Assembly: GCA_021613335.1 (NCBI GenBank)
Contig: JAJTWR010000251.1
Location: 145,001 to 209,000 of the forward strand
Origin: Whitmania pigra
Taxonomy: Eukaryota > Annelida > Clitellata > Hirudinida > Haemopidae
DNA: 64,000 bases
Direction: 5' to 3'
Of this stretch, positions 30,673 to 42,400 are shown piece after piece. The notes under the pieces are model-generated. The model was not told the origin of the DNA. It worked only from the letters and a program-made list of their open reading frames with translations, and did no database searches. Numbering within the stretch: the stretch's first letter is position 1; each line of letters opens with the position of its first letter. A program made the translations under genes and the position numbers.

Positions 30673-31617
30673 AATATACGGTATTAGAAACGTGCACTTT
30701 TTCTTTTCTCTCTTTTCCATTTGCCTTGAATTTACCAAATTATGCATCAATTTTCATGCCAAATATGATTTGTTAATTTCGGGTTTGAAAATAATTTTAA
30801 AATATTTTAAAAATATATGGTTACCACATAAAACCATCTAAATGCAAGGTTGTTTTCAAAATGACCAGCATGAATTATGAACAATTACAAAACTTTTAAA
30901 ATTTCACGTGAGAAATGAGCAGCATGAATTATGAGCAATTACAGAAACCTTTAACATTTCACGTGAGAACGTTAACTTAGAGCCTCTTGACTTTGTTGTC
31001 TTAAGTGTTTATAGCTCAAGAACATGTTGTAGTTTAATATTTTCCAAGGATTTGCTTTCGACGAGAATTTTATTATCTTTCTTCAAAACTGTCGTAGTTC
31101 ATCGAGTTTGAGAAAAATCACGTAAGAATATTTGTATATCTTAGATTAATAATTTTATTTGCAAATTTAAACAAACCGGAAATATGTCAAAAGTGATTGT
31201 GGGATCTTGCCAATGTTAGGCCGAAATAACTATGGAAAAGTGATAACAACGGATAGTTGCAAAATCATATTCAAAAATAGTTTAAAATGTTCATATATTT
31301 AGAGGGCAGCAAATATATAAAAAAGAATAGAAAAGCGTTTGTTTGAGATTTTGTAAGATAAACAAGAAACTTTATTATTTAATCACTTTGTTTACATTTA
31401 AGACTACCCCTTAATTAATTGAAACTGAAAAATTGAAATTGGAAAATATTCAACGAACTTTTTAATGAAACTATAAACTCGGCATAAATTAAGCCTCGTA
31501 CTTAATTACATTTTATTAAAACGAGAAATAAAGCAAATAAATTCAACTTAAAATTTAAAATGAAAGTTCGGTTCAAAAAGGACATATTACTGATATTAAA
31601 CTGTTGCACTCTTTGGA
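30673..31617. other. Intergenic, upstream of the SINE/TLR-C
   Basis: AT-rich DNA. A 35-bp motif around CAGCATGAATTATGARCAAT occurs twice (30,868 and 30,913) next to TTTCACGTGAGAA repeats. At 31,545-31,600 a partial copy of the TLR-C 5' flank (AAAATTTAAAATGAAAGTTC.. then AAAAGGACATATTACTG) ends at the SINE. No gene seen. Confidence 0.5.
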
Positions 31618-31975
31618 GTGCAGGTTGACCGAATGGGTCACGTTCCTGTATGCAGCGGTAATGGCAACAGTCTTAATGTGTCGTGTTCGAAACCCAGCCT
31701 GCACTACCACAAGCTCTCTTGGAAAGAGCGCTGTTTAAATAGTTTGAAGAAGCGGCTCTCACGGTATGAATGTGGCGGTACCCCGTCATAATAGCCCGGC
31801 GACAAAACAGCCCCGTCAAATTTGAAATCAGTTATCGGTTAATGTCTTCAACCCACATAAATATTTTTTTTTATAAAGACACATTGACGGGGATGTTTTG
31901 ACGGGGCTATTTTGTCGCTGGGCTATTTTGACGGTTCACCGAATATGGCACTATATAAATGAAGTACAATTACAA
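31618..31975 (+). mobile_element. tRNA-derived SINE (family 1), split by a MITE
   Basis: It starts GTGCAGGTTGACCGAATGGG, with an RNA polymerase III A box (TTGACCGAATGG) and B box GTTCGAAACCC near 31,688. A body shared with the copies at 39,890-40,097 and 56,440-56,550 follows, ending CTATATAAATGAAGTACA. A 164-bp foldback element is inserted near its 3' end. No independent tRNA gene is implied. Confidence 0.88.
31777..31940. mobile_element. Foldback/MITE, 164 bp, with 9-bp target duplication
   Basis: The left end, GGTACCCCGTCATAATAGCC, is an inverted match to the right end, read on the minus strand as GGTGAACCGTCAAAATAGCC. Both arms continue with CGACAAAAYAGCCCCGTCAA. The flanks are GAATGTGGC (31,768-31,776) and GAATATGGC (31,941-31,949); the uninterrupted SINE at 40 kb has this word once. 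A 9-bp duplication with long terminal inverted repeats is typical of Mutator-like (MULE) elements. It encodes no protein. Confidence 0.85.
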
Positions 31976-32187
31976 TTAAAACAAATAAGGGTGCAATTTG
32001 AACCCCAAGGACCTAGAAGGTATTTTTTTTTAGTAACGACGTTATGTGGGCTTAAACATCACACAAAATTTAAAGTAAAAGTTAAGTTCAAAAAGGACAA
32101 ATTACTGAAATTATTTTTTTTCTTAAACTTTCATTCAATGTTGCCTTCCCGATAGAACTAATCAATATGGAGCAAGAATGTTTTGAT

Positions 32188-35100
32188 ATGACGGGAAGAA
32201 GAAAAAAAGGGTTGAGTAAAATTTCTTGGTTCATACTTTTGAGTCTAATCACCAGCGAAATTGTTTTCTGTTATGATTTCAATAGGCCAGGATGCTATGG
32301 CACAGGTTAGTGATTTTATAAAAACAGGACAGAAATAAGTTTCGATTATGAATTATGCTTCGATTAAGAAATTTTTCAATAATCTCTTTACTTGTTTTAT
32401 TGAGTTTTTATTAAATGTCTTTGGTTGCATTAAAAAAAATTCATTAAATAAAAATTGTTGCAGATGAAGTCTGCAAAAAATGCAGCTGCTCAGATAACAA
32501 CACCAAAGTGAATTGCAGCTACCGACAGCTGACAGAAATACCACATTCATTACCGTGGAATTTAATGGAATTTGATTTAAGAAGAAACCAGCTCAGCTCC
32601 TTACATAAGAATTCTTTCAAAAATTGTTTCAATCTTTATTACCTTAACCTGAGCACGAACAGTATTTCACACATTCATCCTAGTTCCTTCCAAGACACTC
32701 CAATTACTCACCTGCATTTAGAAAAAAACAAGTTAACACCGTCTCCTTTCACAAATATTTTATCACAGCTGAACAATACTTTAACAACACTTTTCATCCA
32801 CAAGAATCCCAGTATATCCCATCATGTTTTCAATAACTTACACAAGTTAGAAGAACTTCACTTGGATGGAGTAGTAATCGATGGATTTGGAAATAGTTTT
32901 TCCACATTAAAAAGCCTGAAGATTTTGAGACTGTATCCGAATGTGGGAAATTTAACCAATTCGACTTTCATGTATTTCGAAAATCTCACTTCTTTAAGTA
33001 AACTTAATTTAATGGGGGCAGGCGTCAATCAAATAGAAATCGGTGCATTCACACCTTTGAAGGCATTAAGTTCTTTAGATTTTAGTTATAACTATGGATT
33101 TGAATTTTCCTTTGTTGAAAGGTTTTTAAACAGTTTGTCGGACGATTTGGAAGAATTTATTTTGACGCATCTTATCACCAAAGAAAACGACAGAAATGTT
33201 AAACTGCATGAGACTTTCTTCAAGATTTTAAGCAAAAAGAAAAAATTGAAAAAACTAAAATTAAACAAAAACCGAATAATTTATATACCAATTAATTTTG
33301 TAAAATACGTTAAAAGTTTAAACCATTTAGACATTTCCAGGAACCGCTTAGGAAATGTTACGTTTTGGCCATTTTACTTTTTTTTTCTAACAAACCTCAC
33401 CTATGTAAACTTTGATGATCAAGATATTAATCCATGTCCACATGATAGCTTGCAAGAACTTCAGATAACAAGCTATTCTGAAGATCCTTGCAAGGCCCTT
33501 GTCATCAAAGATATTCCGCCATGTACATTCCCCAAGAGGAATAAAAAAGGAGTATGGTGCGGAATATGCCCAAAAAATTTAAAGGAATTTTATTTTTCTA
33601 ATTTCATAAAGAACAAGAATTTAAATCTGCCTCCTATGATAGTATTTGGAAAGTGTCAAATAACAAGGTATTTCTTTAGAAACAATGGACTGAAAAAAGC
33701 ACTTGGACCAGTGGTGATATTCAGACCAGTTTCTGATCAGTTGGTAACCATTGATTTGGGAAATAATGCGATGAAGTGCCTTTCAAGCGATATCTTGACA
33801 TTTAGCATCGATAAAGGTCTTAGAGTTGGTAAATAATTATTCTAATTAATTTTTTAAAGAAATGTTTCAATAACATTTAAAATTTAATGTTTAACAAATT
33901 TGATAATTAAATTAATGCATTAATTAATCAGTAGTTATTTACATTTTCTCGAGATCGACTCGTCCTTGACGGTAATGATTTGTCACATCAATTGCAATAT
34001 GACGACGACGGTGAAACATTTGCTGTTTATTCAAAACTGACGGAGCTTAATCTTGCTAACAATCGACTGAGAATCTTGAACAAGTTAACTTTTTATAGCC
34101 TCACCAATCTGCAAATTCTCAATCTTTCATCAAATTATCTAACATATCTTTCTTTTGACATGTTCCATATGAGAAACTTGAGGTAAGAATTAGCTTAAAA
34201 ATTAGACAAACATTTTTGTGACAAAGTTCAGGTTAAAACAAATAAAACACATAATTAATTAATTGCAGTCAATTAGTTCTGACGGACAACAGATTGGTGA
34301 CATTTGGTTACAATGACATGTTGGCTTTTTCGTCTTTAAGTTCAGAAGGTGGCTACGGGAAATTGATTCTGTATATTGAGGCTAATGCCTTTACCTGCTC
34401 ATGTGAATATCTAAGTTTCATGGCGTGGGTTGCGAAAAATGATACATACATTAAGAATGAAAAGTTTATTACATGTAAATATTTGGATACAGCACTCAAA
34501 TTGACAGAAATTAAAAACATTCTTCAAACTGCTAGAGGATCATGCCTTTATGCGTTACCCTTAATAATATCGGGATGCCTTTTGGCTTTGTTTATAATAT
34601 GCACTATGATCGGGACGATTGTTTACAAGTATCGCTGGGACATTCGGTACTACATCATCACGCATTCACAAAAGAAGAGACGATACCAACTTCTTTTGGA
34701 CCAGGATATTGACTACCTGTATGATGCTTTTGTATCATACGACATGGACGACAGAAGTTGGATTGTACACGAACTTTTATTTAATCTCGAACAAAAACCA
34801 TCATTTGTTCTCACGAAACCATCATTAACACAGGACCATATCACTCCAGGAAATGGTTGTGAAGATAAAGAAATACTAACTAGTACAAGAAGTAATTATG
34901 GGAGTCTCACAAATAGTATTGTTGATCTTAGCGCCTCTACAGAATCAATACCAGTTGCTAACGATGGTTTAATGACCGAGGAGGAGAATGAAATCACTTA
35001 TAAACTTTGCATCCACGAAAGAGACTTTGAACTTGGAAATGAAATAGAAACCAATATTTTGAATGCAATTCAAAGTAGCAGGTTGAATAGTTTATTTGAC

Positions 35101-35639
35101 TAATCATATTTTATTAAAAATATTTCTAAACATTCTTTTGGAAATGAAAATATCTTCTGATTTAAATAGAATGGTCATTCTTATTGTTACAAATCAATTC
35201 ATAAAAAGCAAGTGGTGCCGTCTGGAAGTAGAGATGGCAAAGATGGAGAGTTTGGAAAGAGGAAGAAACATTGTGGTTACTGTTTTTTTGGAACCTATCC
35301 AGGAAACATTGGAAAGTCTGGAATGGTTTATGAAGAGGTACACTTACCTGGAGTGGTTCACATGTGACACTAAGAGGTATGACAACTTTATTAAAATCGA
35401 ATCTTGTCCTGGTTTTACTGAATATTTTGTTTTATTGAATTAACCGTCATTAAATAGACCAGTATTGCTGAAAAATTTGAATGAAAAATTTGTTAAAACT
35501 AAAAAAGTTTAAAATTTTGTTTTTATTGGTATCTGACAGCAAAAAAGATAAATTTTGGAAAAGGCTGAAATTTGCTCTGGAAGGAAAAAACAAGAAAATT
35601 GTTTGCCAATGTGGAGGAAGGAGACTACTTGACGAGTAG
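32188..35639 (+). CDS. TLR: TLR-C: intact Toll-like receptor, six exons
   Basis: Exons 32188-32305, 32464-33828, 33954-34182, 34269-35081, 35170-35376 and 35540-35639 total 2832 nt, 943 aa, with every junction phase consistent (1,1,2,2,2). Order: signal peptide (start 32,188 conserved with TLR-B; an in-frame ATG at 32,167 is possible), LRRNT VCKKCSCSDNNTKVNC, LRRs, a four-Cys insertion (PPCTF..WCGICPKNL), more LRRs, LRRCT (NAFTCSCEYLSFMAW), membrane helix IISGCLLALFIICTMIGTIV, then TIR: YDAFVSYD, an insertion of some 75 residues, LCIHERDFELG, FIKSKWCRLE, and box 3 DKFWKRLK in the last exon. The BB-loop Pro is Leu. AATAAA lies near 35,790. Inferred: a functional surface receptor, the best candidate for expression in the plus-strand group. 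Confidence 0.95.
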
Positions 35640-36039
35640 CATTATAACCCCAATGAAGTGCTTGATGAATTATCTTTTTAACAAGGAAAATATCATTATC
35701 ATCGTAACATCATTACCACACTAGAAACTGTTGATATTATCAACTTAGTTTTATTTGAATTGATTGGCAAGCACTTTAACCAAGTTTCATAAATAAATTT
35801 AGTTTATTCATTCGTTCCATTTTTTTTGGAAATAAAAATATAAACTTATTTAAATCCGTTACAAATAAACGAATATGTAGCAACAATTTAACAAATTGGA
35901 TTTATGCACCTAATGAAGTGAAATTTGCTGAAAGAGGAGAAAATACTCTAGCGAAATATCTGGAGTAGAGCGGATTTCTGGTAACGCTAATGCCCACCGA
36001 ACTTTAGTTTAAGGCGAGAAGTTAAGTTGTAAAATCGGC

Positions 36040-36470
36040 CTAAACGTTTTTACTCAAATGGGTTTATCAAGCCGGGAAAGAACTAAGGCTATGATAAAAA
36101 AATTGGGAGATGAGAGGACGTAGATGTTGCTAAGAGCTTGAAAATGATGTAAAGCTCTAACGACAGGTTGATATATGCACGCGGCCGATGAGCGTAATTC
36201 TTAGTGCGGTGGCTGCTTCAAAGAAATTATAACGCTCGCTTTGCATTGTAAGGTGTCGATGTGCAAGGGTCGCCGAGAGTCTCTCGTCGAGAGCCAAATA
36301 ACGAGCGCTGCAGTGAAGTTGGTTAGGTAGGAAACCTGCCTGATTGACAGGTGTGGCCCACCCCTCGAGAACACCAGGAGTTTGGGCCGAAACGTTTGAT
36401 GACGTGGCACTCCTCTGATAATTCCCCGTAGATTCGCTCGGCGGTTCGAGTTCCTAATGGAATATATTAC
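36040..36470 (+). mobile_element. R2/NeSL-like LINE 3' end fragment
   Basis: A short frame from about 36,052 to the TAG at 36,121 encodes TQMGLSSRERTKAMIKKLGD, matching the C-terminus of the element at 46.8-48.3 kb (LTKIGLSS, then ERTKAMT after its stop). The 3' UTR shares AAAGAAATTATAA and GGGCCGAAACGTTTGA with that element (48,540 and 48,654). Only about 0.4 kb is left, so it is a 5'-truncated insertion. It is GC-richer than its surroundings. Confidence 0.75.
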
Positions 36471-39400
36471 CATTATTTTATTCGTTTGTAAATACTACAC
36501 TTAAAATTATGTAGATACTTATATATCTTAGGTAGATGTAAGTCCAGATATAACCTTAGGCTGCAACAATCAATAATAATCATCCAAACGGCAATGTGGC
36601 GCTTAAAATTAGTCAGCAGGATTTTTATGGATAATTACGACACCTTATAAATTTCTCCTGAGAACTTTCGCATTTAAACTTTAAACTTTATTGTTCGTGT
36701 TTGTTCAAAGAATAATTTTTCCAGTGAAATTATTTTCGAATAATGTATTAACAATACAGAAACACAAATGAATTTAACTAAACATCACATGAAATTTAAA
36801 ATGAAAATTGAACTTAACAGAAGAACAAATATTTTTAAAAAGGCCATTTTTTAAATCTTTTTTTTGCAGAATCTGTGGCAATCGAGTGTCTGTCACATCA
36901 TCTGGCAACTGAACTTCAAAACCGTGGGCACAAAAAGATTGGGAACCCCTGACTTAAAACATCAATGACATGCTGCTAAGTCATACAAGCATAAACTGTC
37001 CTGTTTAGCATTCAATTTTGCTGAAGCTTTCGCTTCGCCTTCTCATTTCAGAATCATTGTTAAATTTTTGTGTAAAGCTACTTTTTGTTGCACTCTTCTC
37101 ATTGAAACAGTCGGAATGCCATATTTAAACCAAATATATGTAACACTTGCATAAACTTGAGCAACTATTTTATTTGACTTAGTATTCTTTGGAAGTTGTA
37201 TTTGAACAAGGAAATAATGCTGCATTGCTTCCTTGACATTTGGTAATTAGCGGAAGGTTAGGTCATATTCAATACCGTAAACGGGACATGTCAGTTGTGC
37301 TTGAGTAACGGCCATAGTTTGCAGCAGAATTTGTAAAATTACTAATTTTTCTTCAATAGAACTTAATTTTAGTTGCATGTATTCAATCTGCATGCAGAAA
37401 GATAGAAATAAATTTGAATATAATCAATCAAACAGAGAATAAATATCGTAGACAATAGCAAAAATATGGCCTTTCTTCCCCCACCCGGCGTTAACAGAAA
37501 AAAAAAATTTTCACAAAACATTTTTTTCTTACTAATATCATCCAGGAGCAACATTTTATCACTATCCAAAGTCCAAATTTTTTTTGCAACCTACCCTAAT
37601 GTATAAATTGATGAAAAATATATATAAGAAAACCATTTAGAACAGGTTATTCAATTTAGCATAAATGATAGATATAAGAAAATTATATAAGAGAAAAATC
37701 ACAATAATTGGTTAAATCGTAAGAACTATAACTAAAATTATGAAGATAATTAAGTACTATTAATCGCTAAAATGGCTGAGATAATTTAATGACTTAGGCT
37801 TAGTACTTTTAGGCTATAAAAAAGAAAGTGATTTTAAATTAGTTGCAAATAGAATGCTTAAATCGTCTAAATGCGAAGGTGACAATAAAAATATCAAGCA
37901 GGATGTTGTGGTTCACTTCGACATTAATTTCTAGTGAGATTTTTAAGATTTAAGAATCTTTTAACCGTATTGTTGTTCCATAGGGTTTTTTTTTTATAAT
38001 TTTATTATCACTTTGACAGTTATCATTGCGGTTACAGATTATCTAAAAAACATTCTTTCGACAGGAAGTTTGTTTTTTCCAAAGATCTCTTTGTCTTGTA
38101 CGAGAGATACAAAGATTTACTTAAGCTCGTTTGGTAGAAGTGTTGTCAACGTCAATTACTGCTGAAACGTAATTCATTGCTTAATAATTTCTAAGTCTGT
38201 TTTGAAATCCTCCAAATGATAAAAAGTAAGTTCTTCTGCAAATACATGTCTGAATATCACTAATAATAATGTCTTTCTATAAAAATTCAACAGCATATAA
38301 TAATCTATCACCGAGAATCCATAAAACTAAAATTAGCTCAAACATCGCATGAAATTTAAAATTAAGATAAATATAATCATAATAATATCATAGTGATAAA
38401 TGATATCGATTAAGATTTAATCGCAAGTCCTAGATTTTCTGATTTTACGCAATATCATAGTTTATTGTGTGGTTAAACCGCAAGCGGAAACCGCCTGAGA
38501 AATTATCAAGGTCGGATTTAGAGGGTACCGGAGATCATGGCTCTCCCCGTCATTTGGAAAATATAAGAAAAAATTAAGTAAAATTATTAAAATATACAGT
38601 GTGTGGCTCCCCGCCAAAGTGTTCTAGATCTGCATTTGGGAAGTTGTGGTTGTGACGCGGTTAAGGTTTGAACTTTTGGGGAATTGGAATGAACGCGGAT
38701 GGCAAACATATAGTAGCGGTAGTGGTATGGAAAATTTGTAACTGAGCAGGTCAAAACATATCTAACAAATGTTTTACTTCGACATCGTCCATTGATTTAC
38801 TATAAAATTAAATAATAAAATATAATAATTTTTTATATCAGTCCTCATGAGGCCCGTATAACTTAAACATTATGACAACAATGATAATAAATAAAGATGG
38901 CTTTAAGATTTCATGATTTCATAAAATTTCAATAAGATTTCAATAAAATTTACAATTAAAACTGTTTTTAATATTTCGGTGGGAGAGAGAGGGTTTGAAT
39001 CCGTAAAACCTCTACCCTAAATACGGGCCTGATTCTCATTATAGAGCTTGTGCCTAAGACTTTATCTTATTTAATTAATAATTTTTGAAAATAACTTCTT
39101 AAAGCAGTTTCTAGTCATCAGATATTTAATAATTTTCGGATTAAGTTTGTGTGTAATTACTGTCACGTAAAATTAAAATTGAATCATCATCAAAGTGAAG
39201 CAAAAGTAGTTAAAACTCCGAAGGGAATTGCTAATTACACTGATTTACAAGTCTTTTTTCTCAGAGTGTAACAGGTAATTCTGAAGTATTTTTTTTATGT
39301 TGTAATCAAAAATGAAAACAGAAATTGTCCATCACCCTCGAATCTAAAGAAAATTAGTAAAAACCGTCTCAAAATCTTTGGATACTTTGAAAGGAATCAG
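36471..39400. other. Intergenic / 5' flank of TLR-D
   Basis: No intact gene. A hAT-like end (AGATTGGGAACCCCTGAC, near 36,940) is possible. A minus-strand frame at 37,043-37,225 (YGIPTVSMRRVQQKV) vaguely resembles repeat-encoded proteins but I cannot place it. From about 37,700 to 39,400 the sequence is homologous, with gaps, to 49,030-50,620 upstream of TLR-E, so it is the duplicated TLR 5' flank. Confidence 0.5.
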
Positions 39401-42400
39401 ATGCTGCAAAGGTTGCTTTTTAGTATGTTTTTGAGTCTGATCTTTAATGAAATTGGTATCTGCGTCGAGAGCGGATGTCATGGCACAGGTTTGTGATTTT
39501 AAGATTCAGATTATTTATTTTAATTTTTTAAACATTAAAAGTTAACAGTTAAAAAATATTCTATATAATATACAATTTTGGTTTCTGCGTTTTTGTAAGA
39601 TTACAAAATAATTTCAGATGAGGTCTGTGCAAAATGCAAATGTTCAGAAGAGAACACCATTGTGAACTGCGAAAATTTGCAATTGACAGAAATACCACGT
39701 CAATTACCGAAGAACTTGAAAACGCTTATATTATCATTTAAGAGTATAAGCTCTCTAGACCAAAATTCTTTCAGCAACTGTTCGAATCTGCAATACCTTG
39801 ATCTGGCATCGAACAACATTTCTAATTTATCTCCCAACGCTTTTAGAGATGTTCCAATCCGATACCTATATCTGGAATTTAACAAAATGTGCAGGTTAGC
39901 CGAATGGGTTTGTGCAGGTTAGCCGAATGGGTTACGTGCCTGCATACGGCGGTAATGGCAACAGTCGTAATGTGTCGTGTTCGAAACCCAGCCTGCACTG
40001 CCGCCAGCGCCCTTGGGAAGGAGCGCTATACAAATGGTTACAAGAAGCGCCTCTGACGCTATGCATATGGCGCTATATAAATGAAGTTACAAAAATGGAC
40101 TTGAGTATCAATACTGAAGTCTTACTTCCCCTGAACCAAACTTTAATTTATTTGAATATCTATGAAAATTCTAAAATATCACATCATGTATTCAATAACT
40201 TATACAAGTTGGAGTCACTTAGTGTTGATCGAAATTTGGTCGACGGATTTGGGGAAAGTTTTTCCACTTTGAAAAGCTTAAAGTCGTTAAAAATACACCC
40301 ATTTTTGAACAAATTAACCAACTCAACGTTCACCGTCTTTTAAAAGACTTTTGTAAAGAGGCTCACTTTATTGGGAGAAGTAAAAGAAATAGAAAACGAG
40401 ACATTCTGACCATTTAAGGCTTTGAAACACCTAGAACTGCGTTACTCTAGACTTAGAATTGCAAATGTAACACAATTTTTAAACAGCGTGTCCCATGGTT
40501 TAGAAAATTTTACTTTGTTTAGCCTCTATGGCTTAGTTGAACCAGTCGATGAATTGACAGAAGAATTCTTCAAAAAAATGAGCATGAAAAAGAATTTGAA
40601 GATGTTACAAATGAATGAAAATAATATATACAAAATAAGCAGTAAAATGTTCATCTACACTCGGAGTTTGGAATATTTGGACGTTTCCCACAATCGTTTG
40701 CAAAACATTGACCATTGGCCTCTATGTGTCACCCTCCTAGTGAACTTGACGTTTGCTAATTTTGAAGCACAAGTAAGGCACGATTTAGACGGAGCACACC
40801 ATGAAAATGCTCCTGCATTTATTTATTCAGGAAACATACGCAGAGCGCAAGATTTCAAAGATATACTACCATGTAAATTTAAAAACAATTTGGATTCCAT
40901 GTGTATACTATGCCCTAGAAATTTAGATGAGTTGCGCCTTTCCCGTTCCAGATACAAGGGCTTATACCTTCCGGTTACTCTGATTTTCGGAAATTGCAAA
41001 ATATCAAAATTTATCTATAGAGACAATGGAATATCAGTTTTAAGTAACCCTATTGTTTTGTTTCGGCCAACTTCAGCCGATCCGGTTTCTCTCGATTTCG
41101 GTGATAACGGCATGATAAGCTTATTGCCAGATCTCTTGAAATTAAGCATCGAAAGAGGCCTTAAAGTTGGTTAGGGTTGTCAATAGGGCTTGATTTTATT
41201 TAAACGTGTATTAACAATAAATAAATTTCAATTTCATTTTCTACTCCAAAGGTCGACTCATCCTCGACGGAAACAATTTAGAACAACAACTGGAACAAGA
41301 CAAACTCGGTGAAACATTTGGAATTTATTCAAACCTCACAGAACTGAACCTTGCTAACAATAAATTGAGGTTTCTACACAAGTTAACATTTTACAACCTC
41401 ACCAAATTGGAGATTCTCAATCTTTCGTCAAACTGGTTGCAATCTCTTGATTTCGATATTTCGAGGTTGAAAGAATTGAAGTGAGAAAATCAGCCTTGTC
41501 AAATTTTTATTTTCTACACAATTCCACAGCAAAAAAGTATTACAAGGGTTGCCAATTTTATCAGGTTTAATGTAACATATCGATTGTGTTGCCACTCAAA
41601 TATATGCGCTAAAATGATTTTGAAATATTTAATTGCCTACCCTTTGAAGTTTTCTTTTATGATGTAGAGTAATGTGCTAATTTTCATTTCCAAATATTGA
41701 TATTTATTATTCAATTAAAAAGGTCAAATTTTTCAATACTTTAAATTTTTTGTAAAATTGTTTTTTTTTGGCCAAATTTGCAACAAAAATCTAAAATGAA
41801 TTGCCGATTGAGCTATTTCAGCACTCTTATACAGCCCAAATCAGTTCAGTATTTTATAAGTTACGCTAAAATTAAAGGGTGACTGTAACTTTCCTGAAGT
41901 TACTTTTTTGATAATAAAAATATAAATAAGGTTAAATATAATTTAGCCAATTATAATTTAAACTTATATTGATAGAATGTCGTTTTTTGTACTTATTAAG
42001 TTATTGTAATCTTTCAGGGTTTTGGATCTAAATTACAACAGCTTTGCGTTTTTTGAACCTGGTTCTATGTCGGAAATTTCTTCGTTAAGCCATGAACATG
42101 GCTACGGATGGTTAACTCTGCACATTGAGCATAACCCTCTCAGGTGCTCTTGTGATTCCATGGATTTCATAAACTGGATTATAGAAAACAAAACAAAAAT
42201 TAATAATTTCGAAAAGATCACTTGCAAATACGGAGATACAATCCTCAAACTGACTGACCTTTACCATATGGCTTATGGTATTAACTTGTCGTGTTATTAC
42301 TTACTACCATATACAATAACGGGAGCTATTTTGACTTTGTTGATAATAAGCATTGTTATCGGCATGATTGTTCGTAAGTACCGATGGAGCATTCGCTATT

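Noticed and set aside
39889..39990. tRNA gene suggested by A and B boxes
   Set aside because: No cloverleaf acceptor stem is evident, and the unit recurs at 31.6 and 56.5 kb with a non-tRNA body, so it is a SINE.
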